A stretch of DNA of 64,000 nucleotides from Acephala macrosclerotiorum (GCA_014904845.1 MU119294.1:1-64000), one strand, 5' to 3'. Numbered from the stretch's first letter, positions 11,264-23,197 are shown. Numbers and translations: made by a program. The notes: generated by a model from the letters alone, not told the origin.

Positions 11264-11791
11264 ATGGCGGACACAGATTTAAAGGAAGAAAATCAAGTCA
11301 AAGGTATGTCGCCTCACGCATATGCAGACGTGGGGTTTGGTACTGACATGTAGGGCCCAGAACTTCCTTCAAACAGGAAGGCCAAGATCAAAGCCAAGGG
11401 CAAGCGTTTCCTTCGCTCACTGCGAAGGCTCGTCTACCTTACAACAGGTGGACCCGTAGCTGGAGATGCTAAACGACCATCGTCTACTTCCGCTCCCTCT
11501 ACCGCAGTCGCAGCCCAGACAGCTGAGATGCGAGAGCCAGAAGTCGAGATGAGACCAGTCCCAGCCACCGCTTCAACCCTAGCAGCAACTATATCCACTC
11601 GTAACTCGACTTATACCACGGCTTTCGCTACTGATACTTCAATTGAGTCAGAACTTCGAATTGAAGCAGTCGAATATCATGAAATAGATAACCGACATAT
11701 CGTTGAACATATCATGGATGACGAAGACAGGTCGGATGTTGACCGCCGGTGGGAGATCGAAGAGAGATTGCGGACGCAGGGACAGGGATAG
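11264..11791 (+). CDS. Unknown 156-aa protein, two exons
   Basis: ATG at 11264, first exon of 40 bases, intron 11304-11360 (GTATGT donor, CCCAG acceptor), second exon to 11791; together 157 codons in frame. The N-terminus is basic (NRKAKIKAKGKRFLRSLRRL), the middle is Ala/Pro/Thr-rich and the C-terminus is acidic and charged (DNRHIVEHIMDDEDRSDVDRRWEIEERL). No signal peptide or membrane span is present, so probably a cytosolic or nuclear orphan. Function unknown; I accept it because splicing restores a single coherent frame. Confidence 0.5.
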
Positions 11792-13266
11792 TGGGAGATG
11801 AGAGATCCTTATGGCAATTTGATTCGAGTAAGAGAGATCAATTGAGAGGGAGGGGTCGTTAGTTTGACAGTGGTGGGAGAGATTGTATTCTGGCGAGCTT
11901 GGAATGGATGAAACTGGCAGATGTAGTTGTACAGAGAACTTGCTAAGGACTTAATGTTTAACAGCAGCAAAGGAAGACACCAAATATAGAAGCATACCGT
12001 TAAGCAGAAAATGTAGAGCAGTTCGCCATACTGTGCGATTCTGTGGCAGAAGTACGACGATAGCCCTCCCACACGACTACAGGGCATAACCTCAGCTCTT
12101 GCCGAAATGCGTAGTCGATTCGCTTCATATTTTCCCCCAGATTTTCTCCTTGTTCTGTTTGAAGGAAGGCGTTGTTAGCGCACTTGTGCGGTCTTAATAC
12201 TAGATATTGTGTAGAAGGGCCGTTGCGATCGTGGATGCTATTTCGCCAGCGCCAAGCTCTTCGCGCGCCAGCAGACAACATCACACCTCCTTATCATCAC
12301 AACTGATGTAGTGGCGGTCTGCTGGCATTGAGTTCGAGGTAAGTCCTGTTGGTATGTAATCCTGCCTTGAAAAAAATCCTCTTCATGTCCTTCAAACGCT
12401 CTGTACTTCACTGGTAGGCCAAGATTGACTCTTTGCAGGGAATGCAACGATAGCCCACAGCCCTTCCTCATTTCGAGTCGATTCGCTACGATAAATCTGC
12501 GAGGAACTCTTCACCTTCGACTGCTGTATTTGCGACGCAGGCAGTTGGAAATCATGGTTGTGAGGACAGTTGGATGGCATCGAATATCTTCTCTATGCAC
12601 TCAATGCTTCTCGACGCGTTCACGCCCTGAACCTGCCATTAGACTGCATATCGAAGATACTCTGGCATACCTGGCATATGATGGCGAGATGGGACGATAC
12701 AGTTTGGCTGAGACCTCGAAGCCGGGGGAGGCGACATACTTTGAGGTCTCGTCCATCAAACTTCACCACTTCCCTGAGCCGCAGACGCGGTACAGTGCAG
12801 TACCACAGCTTTCCGCGACAAAGCCGACCGTACAACGGCCTGGTGGCACTGGTTGGCCGAGAAGACGATAAGGGGCTGCCAATCTGGCTGACCAGTTTGC
12901 GCCCACACGCGCTTCCCATACACGATGTCGTCCAAGAACATGCATCATCAGTAAAGCCTTCCGCGAAACTGTAAGGAGCCTGTTATATTCTGCCAGCTAC
13001 TCTTCCCGTTCAGGAACCTTCCTTGGGCAAGTGCCTTCCTATCGCGACCGCTTCCTAGTTCTGGCTTGCGCTTATTTGAACACATCATTTTCAGTTCAAG
13101 TCCTAGTTGTATCATATCATGTTTGCATTTGTAGTGGACACATTTCTCTGCTAAGCACCTTAAACATTACCCACAAGAATTCAATAGCCAAGAGGAAACT
13201 GCACCAAAAAGACACTCGTTTTGACAATACTCCATTGACTGCTCCTCCCACCGAGATCATCCCAAA
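11792..13266. other. Intergenic, no supported gene
   Basis: About 1.5 kb with overlapping short frames on both strands at 12238-12974. Competing frames on opposite strands have similar length and none shows a domain. A loose similarity exists between 12050-12115 and 12440-12495 (shared CGATAGCCC and GTCGATTCGCT), possibly an old internal duplication. Confidence 0.4.
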
Positions 13267-13878
13267 TCAATAAGCACGCTCCATATTCTGCGACATGACA
13301 CCGTTGTATGGTGGTGCCAGCCTACCGCCTAGCTCCACATCCTCCTGCCTCGGGATCGTGAAGCAGCAGATAATTCTCACAATCTGAGGCCATGGTGCGT
13401 ACTTCTTCTTAATCCAGCCAAACGAACAAGCCAACTGCAAGAACGCAATGATCAGAGCGATGAAACCCACAACGCCAGTGACAATTCCGACGATGTCGCC
13501 AACAGCCAATTTTAATTTGGGTGTAGGTGGAGGGACGCATGGCAGTTGCTTGCCATCTCCACCAGCAATATATTCATCGTATCCGACCGTCCAACCAACA
13601 ATTGCGCAGTTTTTCGACCAAACGGAAGCGGTAGTTTCGAGGTCTGAACAACCACAATACTGCCAGATGTCTTGCGCTGATTCGACGAGGAAAGCTGTAG
13701 AGGAGCAAAGGCAAGCCCAGTCTGCGTTGACAGCTGCTTGAGTGCTCGTTCCGTGGTCGCAATCTGAGGGCGCGTCCAAGTGCAATACAGACTGTGCACA
13801 GGTGGTGAAGGCCTCGAAGTCGATGGCTGCTGATGCGAGCCATACCTGGGCCAGTAAGAGGAAGATGTAATGGCGCAT
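13267..13878 (-). CDS. Cys-rich ectodomain plus one membrane span, CFEM-like
   Basis: About 203 aa from the first ATG of the frame (codon at about 13878; the frame continues upstream only to a TTG). A signal peptide MRHYIFLLLAQVWLASA is followed by an ectodomain with eight regularly placed cysteines (CAQ, DCDH, ACLCSS, YCGCSD, NCA, PCV), one membrane segment (IVGIVTGVVGFIALIIAFLQLACSF) and a short basic tail. The Cys spacing recalls CFEM-type extracellular domains, found in fungal surface and PTH11-type proteins, but the match is by eye only. Likely a cell-surface protein. Confidence 0.6.
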   Translation of the reverse strand: MRHYIFLLLAQVWLASAAIDFEAFTTCAQSVLHLDAPSDCDHGTSTQAAVNADWACLCSSTAFLVESAQDIWQYCGCSDLETTASVWSKNCAIVGWTVGYDEYIAGGDGKQLPCVPPPTPKLKLAVGDIVGIVTGVVGFIALIIAFLQLACSFGWIKKKYAPWPQIVRIICCFTIPRQEDVELGGRLAPPYNGVMSQNMERAY

Positions 13879-15049
13879 GTTTTTGGTCGATGTTAAATGT
13901 TCGAACTGCCTAGGGACAAGTGGTGTCTTCTGAAATCTCAAGGAATAGTTTGATGTTTTATGCTTGAAGTCTTTTGATTTCGAGAGTCAGTAGCCTTGCA
14001 TCGCGACTATGTCCCATATATGCCCCCAAGACTCACGGACTCATCCGGAGCTCACATCATAGTTGGGTCGTTCCGTCCCGTGAGCTATTCGTCTGATCTT
14101 TAGCTGTTATCTTCAAATTCGCCATGAGGCTGAGAAGAGACATTCCGATTGACAGTCAAGAACTCCATGGTGGTTGCTTAGCTGTTGACAGCAGCACTAT
14201 TGTAGTCGTCAGGCCACGAGCATTCCCACATAGACATCATGCACTCAAGCCCCATCAGCATACCTCATGATATCTGAATCCGATAGGGAACTATTTTCCT
14301 CGATCCCAGCGGAATATCAAATCCAGCCCTCAGAAGCCAAAAAGGATGGAAGGGTGTTGAGGGTGCGGCCGAATTGGGAAGTCGCGTGACGGTAACGCCA
14401 ATAGAGAGAGACCTGAAAAAGCAATTCTCAAAAAAAAAGTATTGAGGTTCTGAGACATGGCTGGTTGAATACGCGATGCAGCCTTCTCTCCAATGTCCAG
14501 TATTCCACCATAGCCACTCGACAGCGGACCTCGGCGAGGATATACGGCAAGAGATTAAGCCATCGTCGGGGAGGGGTATCAGTTGAAAGGGCAAAAGGAG
14601 TGGTATTGTGATGTCTAATCTGCCTATCTAACTAGGTGGGAATGTTCCCTTAATAAAGTAAATTAATTCACTGGTGCATCCAGGCTAGCTGAGACCGCCT
14701 ATATGAGCTGATGCTCGATCGAGCGTGAGGCCTCATTTTAACATCGAACAATGTCTCAGTGCATTTTCCACCAATATCACCTAATTACAAAATCTCAACT
14801 GACGAATCCAGAGACTCTCGAGGAACTTTCCTTCTGTACTCAGTGCTCACAGCAACGGGAACTATCACCAAACCTCCCTTCACTATATCAGAATGAGAGT
14901 CAAGACGGCTTAGGCAGCAATCACCCCAGAGACCATGCCGAGACTTCGCTTGCTGTCCGTAACCGAGTTGGGAGAAGTGATGAATTGGGTCATCCGCTAC
15001 ACCATACATCCCATCTTCAACAAGAAGATTGACTTACGGTTTGGGAGAA
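13879..15049. other. Intergenic, no supported gene
   Basis: About 1.2 kb. The longest frames, 14594-14265 minus and 14751-15032 plus, have no recognisable domain; the first begins at TTG. Nothing else is seen. Confidence 0.45.
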
Positions 15050-15067
15050 TCAAGAAACTGATGGGCG

Positions 15068-15298
15068 ATGAGCAAGGAGAATCTGAAGCGCCGCTTCATC
15101 ATCGATCTTGATGATGGCTACTATGATGGCTGCCAAGACCAAAACTGCTATGATGATCGCTGTGAAGGCTGCTATCTCGACTACTCTGATGAGTCCTATG
15201 ATGATTATTGTGATGATTACCGTAGTAATTACTATGATAGCGCAAATCGGACTCCTATGATTATCCCCGTGGATCAATGTCTGCCCATTATCAAGCAT
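15068..15298. repeat. GAT/ATG-type low-complexity tract with several open frames
   Basis: From about 15100 to 15240 the sequence is a degenerate array of TATGATGAT-like triplets. As a result several frames stay open: a plus frame of Asp/Tyr/Cys (DYSDESYDDYCDDYRSNYY), a second plus frame of Met/Ile/Val, and a minus frame (15298-15050, ATG) that reads as an Ile/Val-rich two-span membrane protein. Only one, or none, can be real. Low complexity alone explains the open frames, so I do not call a gene. Confidence 0.45.
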
Positions 15299-15889
15299 CG
15301 GGAAATTACTGGAAGCTTCTTTCCGATGTCCTCTGCATTCTGGATTTTACACTTGCGAATGCGATAGAAACATAGTCCCACAGCTAGGTCCACGACAACG
15401 AATGAAAGTTCGAGAACCATGGTAGTTGTGTTTGCTTTATTTCAGCAGCCTTTCTCAAGGAGGTTTAGGGTGGGAAGTGACGTTGCTCCCAAGGTTTTGG
15501 GCATGTGTATTAAATAGCTATTTTTAGGCGGAATGAGTAGTCGTATGTTACAAGGGGGAAAAACTATTGGGGTGCGATCGATTGCGCACAGAGAAATATT
15601 AGTAACGAACTCGGATCTCGACTGAAAGTTGCCGTCTCCTACAGTAACTGGGGCTGAAGAGGTCCAAACTGGTGGCAAGTTTCACAAACGGAGTTTCATG
15701 CTCTAAATCTTCATTGTGATTTAAACCAGCAGTGAAGGAAGTATCCAGCTTCCTCTCATATGACAAGACATGAATTGACAGCCTTCCCATCTGTGTTCCC
15801 AATTTCCACCCAAGCCCATCCACTCCCATGACTAATCATTGCTCATTGGTCACCCTATCTCAAACTTTCTGCAGTCCACAACTGTAGCC
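15299..15889. other. Intergenic, nothing recognised
   Basis: About 590 bases. A minus-strand ATG at 15420 opens 47 codons with a hydrophobic start but nothing supports it as a gene. No repeat or RNA signal is seen. Confidence 0.4.
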
Positions 15890-16224
15890 CTAGCTATCCT
15901 GACTTGTATCTTTGTCGTCGATCAAAGGTTGATATTCTTCTCTAGCCTTTCGAGTTCTCATCGCCCGTCTCCTCTTGACGAAGGCATAAAGTAAAAAACC
16001 AATAACGAATAAGGTCTCGACGCCACATATGATCCTGTCCGAGGCGGTCATTTCGATTGACATCATAGGCTCGGATGTCTCGAGAGCTTTTTGATTTATT
16101 AGTATATGAGTAACGGTCCGGAAAGCAAGCTTAGGGACGGGAACAGTACATCTCTTCTGGCGGTAATTTTGCAAAGCTTTCCCATCCAAGGGCGGAAGAA
16201 GTCACAAGCCATAGGCACCGACAT
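15890..16224 (-). CDS. Small single-pass membrane protein, two exons
   Basis: The downstream frame (ending at 15890) contains one membrane span (IICGVETLFVIGFLLYAFV) followed by KRRRAMRTRKAREEYQPL, a classic inside-positive anchor, but has no good start. An upstream ATG at 16224 (MSVPMACDFFRPW) becomes continuous with it if an intron with a GTACTG donor, a TACTAAT branch site and a CTCGAG acceptor is removed, giving about 80 aa. The TACTAAT box supports splicing; the exact junctions are uncertain. Function unknown. Confidence 0.4.
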
Positions 16225-16677
16225 AATCGAAAAATGATTTACTGTGTTGAAATATGAAATAAATCTTATTGGTGAGGTCGCTGCAGGATGTGCTCACGCG
16301 ACAACAAGAGGATCAGTTGGGAGAAGGCAATATCTAATCTGCCCTGAATTAGCATGATGTAGCAGATTTGAGAATTTCATCTAACTAAGAATAGTTGTGA
16401 AAAGTCGTCCCCGTACACACGGATCATCGTCCCAAGAGATGCGGCATGAAAAGGAACAAGCACGAGATGGAAACATCATGACAAGTTGAACTGGTGCGCA
16501 GAGAGACAGAAATCTTACCGATGTGGGACTGGTGGCCTGCTAAGGTGCCGCTACCTCTGGTCTGTGCCAGGCAGTTGCTGACTAGAGGCAAGTGCTCGAG
16601 ACAGTTTACCCACTAGCTTGCATAGTTTATCATAAACCACCATTGACGCATGGCCCTCTAAGACTCCAAAATCCACA
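16225..16677. other. Intergenic, nothing recognised
   Basis: About 450 bases between two minus-strand genes. It probably carries the terminator region of the receptor-like gene and the promoter of the 16224 gene. No frame or repeat stands out. Confidence 0.4.
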
Positions 16678-18333
16678 CTATGCGATGAGATGGTGCCCGG
16701 AGCCGCCAACATCCCGTTTTTGCTCCATCGCCTCGCCGCCTCCGCCTAGCTTTGAATCTCCTTGTGTTGTCCAAGTACCCCTCTGAGACTTCGCACCGCC
16801 ACCGCCACCCTCACCATTGCCTTCCTCCGCAAAAAGTTCGTATGATTCAAGTACTGGGCCCCACGGCGTTGCAGCAAGTTCGCTGGGTCTTGTCACAGCG
16901 GACAATTCGGCCTTTTCATGATGACTGCCACGAGGTAGCTCGGGTACTTTTGGGTGAGGCATCTCTGTTGGTTTAGATCGAAAGGTGAAGCGAAAGTTGA
17001 ACCCTCTCGTCCATGCAAATAAAACTATTGCGAAAATGGATATGACAGCCATCGGAACTGCAATCCCAATTCCGATCTTGGCATTTTTAGAAAGACTCGC
17101 GGGGATTTGAGATAAATTGTTTGCCAATATCGAACTTGAATTAGTGAAGTTGATTCCCTGGCAGATGAGCTGGCTTTTGATGCGACTGCTCAACGTAGTG
17201 TTAAATAACGAGCAGTTGAAATTATCGTCTGAACTAGTTATGATCATATCTCCTTCAACAACGCTCAAAGCAGGTAAGTCTATCCTGAAGAGGAGCATGT
17301 CAGCAGAGATCATATTTTCAAAGCCAACCCTGGACTTACGCGAAGAAGCCTCCCGTTCAATAAAATAGATCCGCCAACTTCTCCCAAGCCAGGAAGACTC
17401 AGTCTCGACAACTTTGAGTTGCTAGCTATCCGGAAATCCCCACCAATTGACATGAGAAGGGGAGCATAAATGCCAGTCATTTCTTGGTTGTCTATGAGGG
17501 CAAGACTTCCTATAGCATCGCTGTACGAGCCAATGACACTGAGCTCGGGCACTGAAAACAGGGTTGAAGTACTGTTATACAGACCAAGTGATCCATTAAC
17601 AGTGGTAATTTGTGGAAGATCCAACCCCGCACAGTTTGTATTTGTGATGTTCTTGGCCCAGGTAATGTACGGAAAGGCGAACGACTCTTGGGTCGTATTG
17701 CTACACACAAGATCCAAGCTACCATTGACGGTGTTTAGGTCTAGACTGGGAGAATTCAACAGGCCATTGTTGTTTTCAATGTGAATGGTTTCTATGTTTC
17801 CGACTAGCGCTGGTAATTCGGATAAGACTGTGTCGGAAATATTGGCAGATGTGGCTATGAACGGAATTCCAACGCTGAGAGTTGACAGGATCGAGAGTTT
17901 TGAAAGAACGAGCTCTCCAACAGAGGTAAGAGAGACGAAGGAAAAGTTGTGGAATTGCGTCAAGTTGGTGAGGATCAATTGTCCGCCGATGGTGGTCAGA
18001 CTCGAAGACTCGAAGGAAGTAAGCCCTGCGACATCTTCGATGAATATCCCCCCAGTGATTTGGGCAGGACCATAAAGGCTCAGGATTCCTCCAGAAAAGC
18101 TCGGAGAGACAGAAATAGAGCCGGAGAGAGTTATGCAGGTACTGAGCAATGACGCGTCGGATTGTGCTGTGATTATATGAACGGACTGGGAGCAGTTTGG
18201 TATCAAATCTAAGAAAGTTAGTCTTCTTCTAGGTACTCTATTCATAAAGATCCAATGTACCGGCGAGGCAAAGTTCTGAAATTGTCAGGAGAAATATCCA
18301 GATGGCTAGTTTCGTGCGAGAAGATGCCTTCAT
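16678..18333 (-). CDS. Receptor L-domain-like surface protein with one membrane span
   Basis: About 519 aa. Exon 1 (18333-18261) encodes a signal peptide, MKASSRTKLAIWIFLLTISE and following CLA. A 52-nt intron (18260-18209) leads to a long ectodomain of repeated beta-helix-like units (for example LSLYGPAQITGGIFIEDVAG, LSVIGSYSDAIGSLALIDN), many N-glycosylation sequons and cysteines near each end. This is the receptor L-domain/Ecm33-type architecture of fungal wall proteins, but with a membrane segment (IGIGIAVPMAVISIFAIVLFA) and a cytosolic tail rather than a GPI signal. The second intron is awkward. The good donor GTAAGT at 17339 would put exon 3 out of frame with the CTTCAG acceptor at 17285. 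The in-frame solution needs a weak GTTGGC donor at 17328. A recent frameshift is the alternative. Confidence 0.7.
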
Positions 18334-18369
18334 CGCGACGTCAGGGGCAAGGTCCAGTGTTTGCGATGT

Positions 18370-18921
18370 TTAATCAGTGTGACATAGATACGCAAAGAAA
18401 AAACTCTGAGCTGTCTCAGAGGATTCGATCCGATCAAGTACTCTTCTCATGGGAGCTTTGCAGACGAACGACGCTCGAGCTTTGTTGGCACGGCTCATTT
18501 GGAGCAATAAGAAGATGCCAACACCTCCCCTTATCCCCGTAGGAAGACAGGGACCCTGGGAGTCGCGACTTTGAATGCGGCCCGTCGGTCGGTCAAGATT
18601 TCCTTTAAGCATAATTCGTTCCCGGAAGTTGGCTACGCTTGCGGCGCAGGCAAATGTTGGTTCCCAATGTAATGGTCCAAAGTGGATCATCAATTAAGCG
18701 AGCAACTCACAGCCTTCAGAAACAACACCTGCAATAAATCTGATACATAACATTGTTGGAAGTTTAAAAGGCGCTTTGAATGGCAGAGAAATTGAACCTG
18801 CATAGCTACCCTTGATTATGGTGCCGTCACTTTGTGATCCCAGTAGAGCTTCGCCGGCCCGCTCCGTGCCCCTATCGTCTCGCTTGTTAAGCGACCTTCC
18901 CCCTTTTAGCATGGTATCCAT
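18370..18921 (-). CDS. Tentative two-exon orphan gene
   Basis: An ATG frame from 18921 (MDTMLKGGRSLNKRDDRGTE) ends near a GTGAGT donor, and a second frame ending at 18370 follows in phase if the intron runs to a GCGTAG acceptor. The joined product, about 155 aa, has a hydrophobic patch but no recognised domain. Base content is ordinary and no homologous motif helps, so this may be a chance arrangement in the promoter region of the receptor-like gene. Confidence 0.22.
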
Positions 18922-19056
18922 TAAAAGTAAAACCAGAAATCAAAAAGGGACAGGTAGCATCGATGCCACAATGAATTTTGCGCCTCAAGAATTTTTAAGT
19001 AGAATTCCTCTTCATCGCAGCCTGCAATCAAACACAACATCGAGCCAGTCACCAAC

Positions 19057-19581
19057 ATGCCGGCAATTGAACCCGTACTCAAAAATGTCACTAGCGCAAT
19101 GGACCAGAACAACGGACTAGGAGCAGCTTTAATCATCGCCATAATACTGATCACGCTCGGTGGGATTATCCTCCTCGGTGGAATTTTTATCTTACTATCA
19201 ATCTGTGCCTCAAATTGCTCTGACAGAAAGAAAAAGAAATCCGATACCGAAGGTCAGGAAGAGCAAAGCGATCAATGGAGAAGGCAGGGACTTGGAGAGG
19301 CAGCGCAGAGAATCCAAACTACGAACAGCGTCACCATATATCATGCAACAAGAAGATACGAGCAATTTGTAGGCGCGAGGGCGGGGTGGACGAAGGTTGG
19401 ATGGGATAACGATGAGGTTGAGTTGCAGGATTTGAAGAAGAATGGGGTGGTTACTGGTGCTAATGCGGAAGAGGAGAGAGGGGAGCCGGGTTCTGCGAGG
19501 AGGGACAGCTTAAGCTTGTCGTTGGGAGAAGATGATGGTGATATTGGGGGACAGAGAATTGAGGAGTGGACGACTGTCTGA
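19057..19581 (+). CDS. Single-pass membrane protein with acidic tail, unknown
   Basis: 174 aa, intronless, clean ATG. A short extracellular N-terminus with one sequon (NVT) is followed by a long hydrophobic span (AALIIAIILITLGGIILLGG) and a basic anchor DRKKKKS. The cytosolic tail of about 115 residues is hydrophilic, with acidic and Ser-rich stretches. No signal peptide and no known domain. Similar in plan to the other small membrane proteins here. Function unknown. Confidence 0.55.
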   Translation: MPAIEPVLKNVTSAMDQNNGLGAALIIAIILITLGGIILLGGIFILLSICASNCSDRKKKKSDTEGQEEQSDQWRRQGLGEAAQRIQTTNSVTIYHATRRYEQFVGARAGWTKVGWDNDEVELQDLKKNGVVTGANAEEERGEPGSARRDSLSLSLGEDDGDIGGQRIEEWTTV

Positions 19582-19704
19582 AGGGTTCCGCGGACCCGCA
19601 TTTTCAGCGCCTCCATAACACCCAGACTACCTTTCATGCAACACGGAATTAGAGTATCAAAACATCGTATTGTTCATCGTTATCTCGTACATTCAACTCA
19701 ACGC

Positions 19705-20702
19705 TCACTCAACATCATCAGGATGAAATACCAAAGCCCTGACTTCAATACTCTCCCTCGTAGCATCATTCTCATGCCCCTCATCTACAAAGGCGGTGTG
19801 CGGAACTCGCCTTGCTCTCCCATCAGTCTTTGAATCGAAACACTTAATCAACAATACCTCTCCAGGAGTCTGCTTATACAAATAATGCCATTTATGCTCA
19901 GGAGTAGCTCTGACGGAATAAGTCTCTCCCTCACGATCAGGATAGATTAACTTGATTGGTACCAAGTCATCATCATTGACGGAACCAGCTTCTGCGACAC
20001 CAAGAGGATCCTTGAGAATGGTCTTGATGGGCCGCCAGACGTTGATGATTTGGTATCGGCCACGGAGGAGAGTTGAAGCTTCGGCAGGGAGGTGGTGCTC
20101 TACGCGCTTGGGGCCTGCGGCGTAGGATTGGTCGATATGGACTCGTTGGACGGGACCACGGAGGGTGATGGGCTTGCTGGGGTCGTTGGGAGGGATGCGC
20201 GAGTCGATCGTTTGGCGGCGGATGGTGTGGTCGAAGATGAAGACCTTGGAAGCTCCGGTGCTATGGCCATTAGTCGCTGTCTCGATGTCGAAGCTCGTTT
20301 GCATACTCACGCTTGCTTCAGCAACTCCTCAGTCTCTGGGTAGTAGATGCTCTTGATTTTCTCCTCATCTTGGAAATCCTTCTCCTTGCTGACATGGTTG
20401 ACGATTTGAAAGCCCTTTGTGTCCAAGGTGTATTGAGACTCGGTCCCGCGTATATCGTGGACTACAGCCCTTGTTGGCACGACAGGTCTGTTATATGTCT
20501 CTGGCTTGCCGACATAGCTTGGTGCTGGCGGAGAGCCATCTTCATTGTCCTTGAAATAATTCAAGGTGGTGGTAACATCGCGGGGTTTGATCTCAACGTC
20601 ATGATAGCTTGAACCTAGTTGAGTAGCGAGATGATTGTAATGGTCACCTTGGGCTCTAAACGGCTCGGGAACGAAAGCGGATTGCGTTGCTGCGGATGCC
20701 AT
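19705..20702 (-). CDS. CmcJ/AsaB-like oxidoreductase
   Basis: 315 aa from two exons (20702-20311 and 20260-19705) with a 50-nt GT-AG intron. Splicing yields LLKQATGASKVFIFDHTIRR, a hallmark stretch of the fungal CmcJ/AsaB (GA4 desaturase-like) family. Further conserved blocks are VHIDQSYAAGPKRV, which contains an HxD pair, IINVWRPIKTILKDPLGVAE, ATPEHKWHYLYKQTPGEVLLIKCFDS and DGRARRVPHTAF. Members are 2-oxoglutarate/Fe-type or related oxidoreductases often found in secondary-metabolite clusters, but no backbone synthase is nearby. Its neighbour is a divergently transcribed permease 760 bases away, so a shared promoter is possible. Substrate unknown. Confidence 0.85.
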
Positions 20703-21465
20703 TTTGTTTTTGGTCTCTGTCTGGCAAAAGGAAAGTGACTCCGCCTTGACTTGCGCTCTTCATATACACTCCCACGGGAACGGGTACAGAGAACCATTGC
20801 CAACGTTATAATTGTAATCACGGATTTCAAAGCATCGAAACACTATTCTCACCTTAGTATTTGGCTTCATGGCATCAGTGCGGGGTAGTTATGTCAGCTG
20901 CTGGGTGGCAGTGCGGAGCGCAGGGGAGTTGGAGGGAAAGCACGCAATTCGTCAGATCCTTTACGCGACATTTCGCCAATCACGATGCCCCCTTTTTATT
21001 ACCCGAGACCCCTATTCACTGATCAACCTTGCACCAAAATGGCATCATGCGTGCACATGCTTATCGTATTATCTATGACGAATTTGATTCGTCGGTGCTT
21101 GGGGAATACCAAGGTGTGATACATTGTCGTGTCTCAGAACGATATCTAAGATTAGGCGTCCAACCTCCATGATTATCAATCTCTACGGAGTTCAGTATTG
21201 ATTGCAAACACAATGCCACCTCAAGATCTGCTAAGGGGGACGAACTTTTTGACCACCGTTTTTGCTTGAATATTGCCGAGTATCTTGTTAGTGTTCGAGA
21301 GTGTTGCTGTACGATATTTGATTTGAACTGTGAAGTATCAGATCTGGCGTCCCGCCACAAACGTAAGCATCAAAACGACCGCAAAGTCCTTACTGATGAA
21401 AATGTACTAGCTTCTAATCTTGTTCTGTAAGAAGCTTATGGTTTGAGAACCAAGAGGATTCCATC
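20703..21465. promoter_or_regulatory. Divergent intergenic region
   Basis: 763 bases between the minus-strand CmcJ-like gene and the plus-strand permease. It holds short frames only. Both promoters must lie here. I see no clear TATA box or named operator. Confidence 0.4.
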
Positions 21466-23197
21466 ATGACCTCTCCTACCAAGCCCAAAGCTCCAGACAC
21501 AGAACCCCTCCTCTCCGGCTCATCGTCCTCGTCATCCTACAATGGAGAAATCGAGGTCCAAAGTGTGAAGCCAAGCCGCCATGTAGAAGATACCGTCATC
21601 CCAGAAACTCATGTGTCGGGAAGGAATCTCTCCTGGACCAGCGCTTACATTATCGTGATCTCCCGGGTTATTGGTTCCGGCATCTTCGCAACGCCGGGTT
21701 CTATTGTCAAGACGACTGGAAGTGTCGGTCTCGCTCTCCTATTATGGGTTTTCGGGGCCTTTATTAGCTGGTGTGGGATGATTATCTCGTTGGAGTATGG
21801 ATGCATGCTTCCAAGATCGGGAGGTGATAAAGTTTATCTCGAGTTCACGTACCAACATCCGAGATTTCTCGCGAGTACACTGGTTGCTGTCCACGCTATC
21901 GTTTTGGGTTTCACGGCCAGCAATTGTATCATCTTTGGAGAGTATGTATTGTTTGCACTCGGATACGAAGCTACAGAACTCTCACAAAAGGCTCTAGCAT
22001 TAGGTCTCTTGACGGCGATAACTATCGTGCATGGTTGCTTCCTCAAAACTGGGATCAGAATCCAAAACTTCCTGGGATGGATCAAAGTCGGACTTATTCT
22101 TTTTATGGCACTCACTGGCATCTACGTCGTTCTGTTCAACGTCAAGCCTCGTGGTGGAGATCTCCCGAAGTCGCAACTTTCCTGGGACGGGCTTTGGAAG
22201 GACTCGAATTGGGGTTGGGGAACGCTTTCTACGGCGATCTTCAAGGTGTCGTACTCCTATTCTGGACTTCAGAACTTGAATAATGTTCTGAACGAAGTCA
22301 AGAATCTAGTGAGGACCTTGAAGACGGTTGCTCCAGCTGCATTGTTTACAGCTTGTGGGCTGTACTTGCTCGCCAACTTCGCGTACTTTGTTGTCGTTCC
22401 GCTAGAAGAGGTGAAAGAGAGTGGGGAACTCATTGCTGCTTTGTTTTTCGAGAGGGTATTCGGAGAGCGATTTGGAAAGACTGTTCTTCCCCTCGCGATT
22501 GCCGTTTCGGCAGCGGGTAATGTCATGGTCGTTACTTTCACCTTAGTGAGTGTCAGGGCCGTAACTTTTCAAGTCGGCAAATTAACACTTTCCAGGCACG
22601 CCTCAATCAAGAAATTGCACGCCAAGGATTCCTCCCCCTCGGTTCCTGGACGGGCTTCTTTTCCTCTTCTAAACCGTTCGGCACTCCAATGGGCGGATTG
22701 ATAGTACACTACATCCCGTCTTTCCTAGTAATCGCTATTCCTCCTCGCGGCGATGTCTATAACTTCATCCTCGATGTGGAAGGCTATCCAGGCCAATTCT
22801 TGGCACTAGCCACGGCACTTGGGTTGATCTGGTTGAGGACTAAGAGGAGTGATTTGGAGAGGCCGTTCAAGGCTTGGATTCCTGCGGTGTGGTTGAGGGT
22901 TGCGCTTTGTGTTGCACTGATTGCGGCGCCGTTCTTCCCTCCGAAAGATGGGAGGGGGAAGGATGTAGGGTTCTTCTATGCTACGTATGCGATTGTGGGG
23001 ATTGGAATGTAAGTTCTACAGATTTACGACAAGTTGAATGAGAGGCTAACGACTATAGTATCATTTTTGCGATTCTGTACTGGTACATGGTGTTTGTGGC
23101 GTTACCGCATTGGTATAAATATAGAATCGAGGAGGAAGTTGAGATCTTGAGTGATGGGACGAGTGTCACTAAACTTGTAAAGGTAAAGGATGAATGA
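21466..23197 (+). CDS. LAT-family amino-acid permease, Mup1-like
   Basis: 543 aa from three exons, with 50-nt introns at 22546-22595 and 23009-23058. The N-terminus is cytosolic and Ser-rich, with PLLSG and poly-Ser. TM1 carries VIGSGIFATPGSI, followed by TGSVGLALLLWVFGAFISWCG and MLPRSGGDKVYLEFTY. These are the signatures of the fungal high-affinity methionine permease group (L-type amino-acid transporters). Twelve hydrophobic spans are expected, and the last exon encodes the final span and a short charged tail. Family members import methionine and related amino acids at the plasma membrane. The precise substrate here is inference. Transcribed away from the CmcJ-like gene. Confidence 0.88.

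Noticed and set aside
12425..12974. Overlapping 134-148-codon frames
   Set aside because: Two plus frames and three minus frames of similar length compete; no feature favours any.
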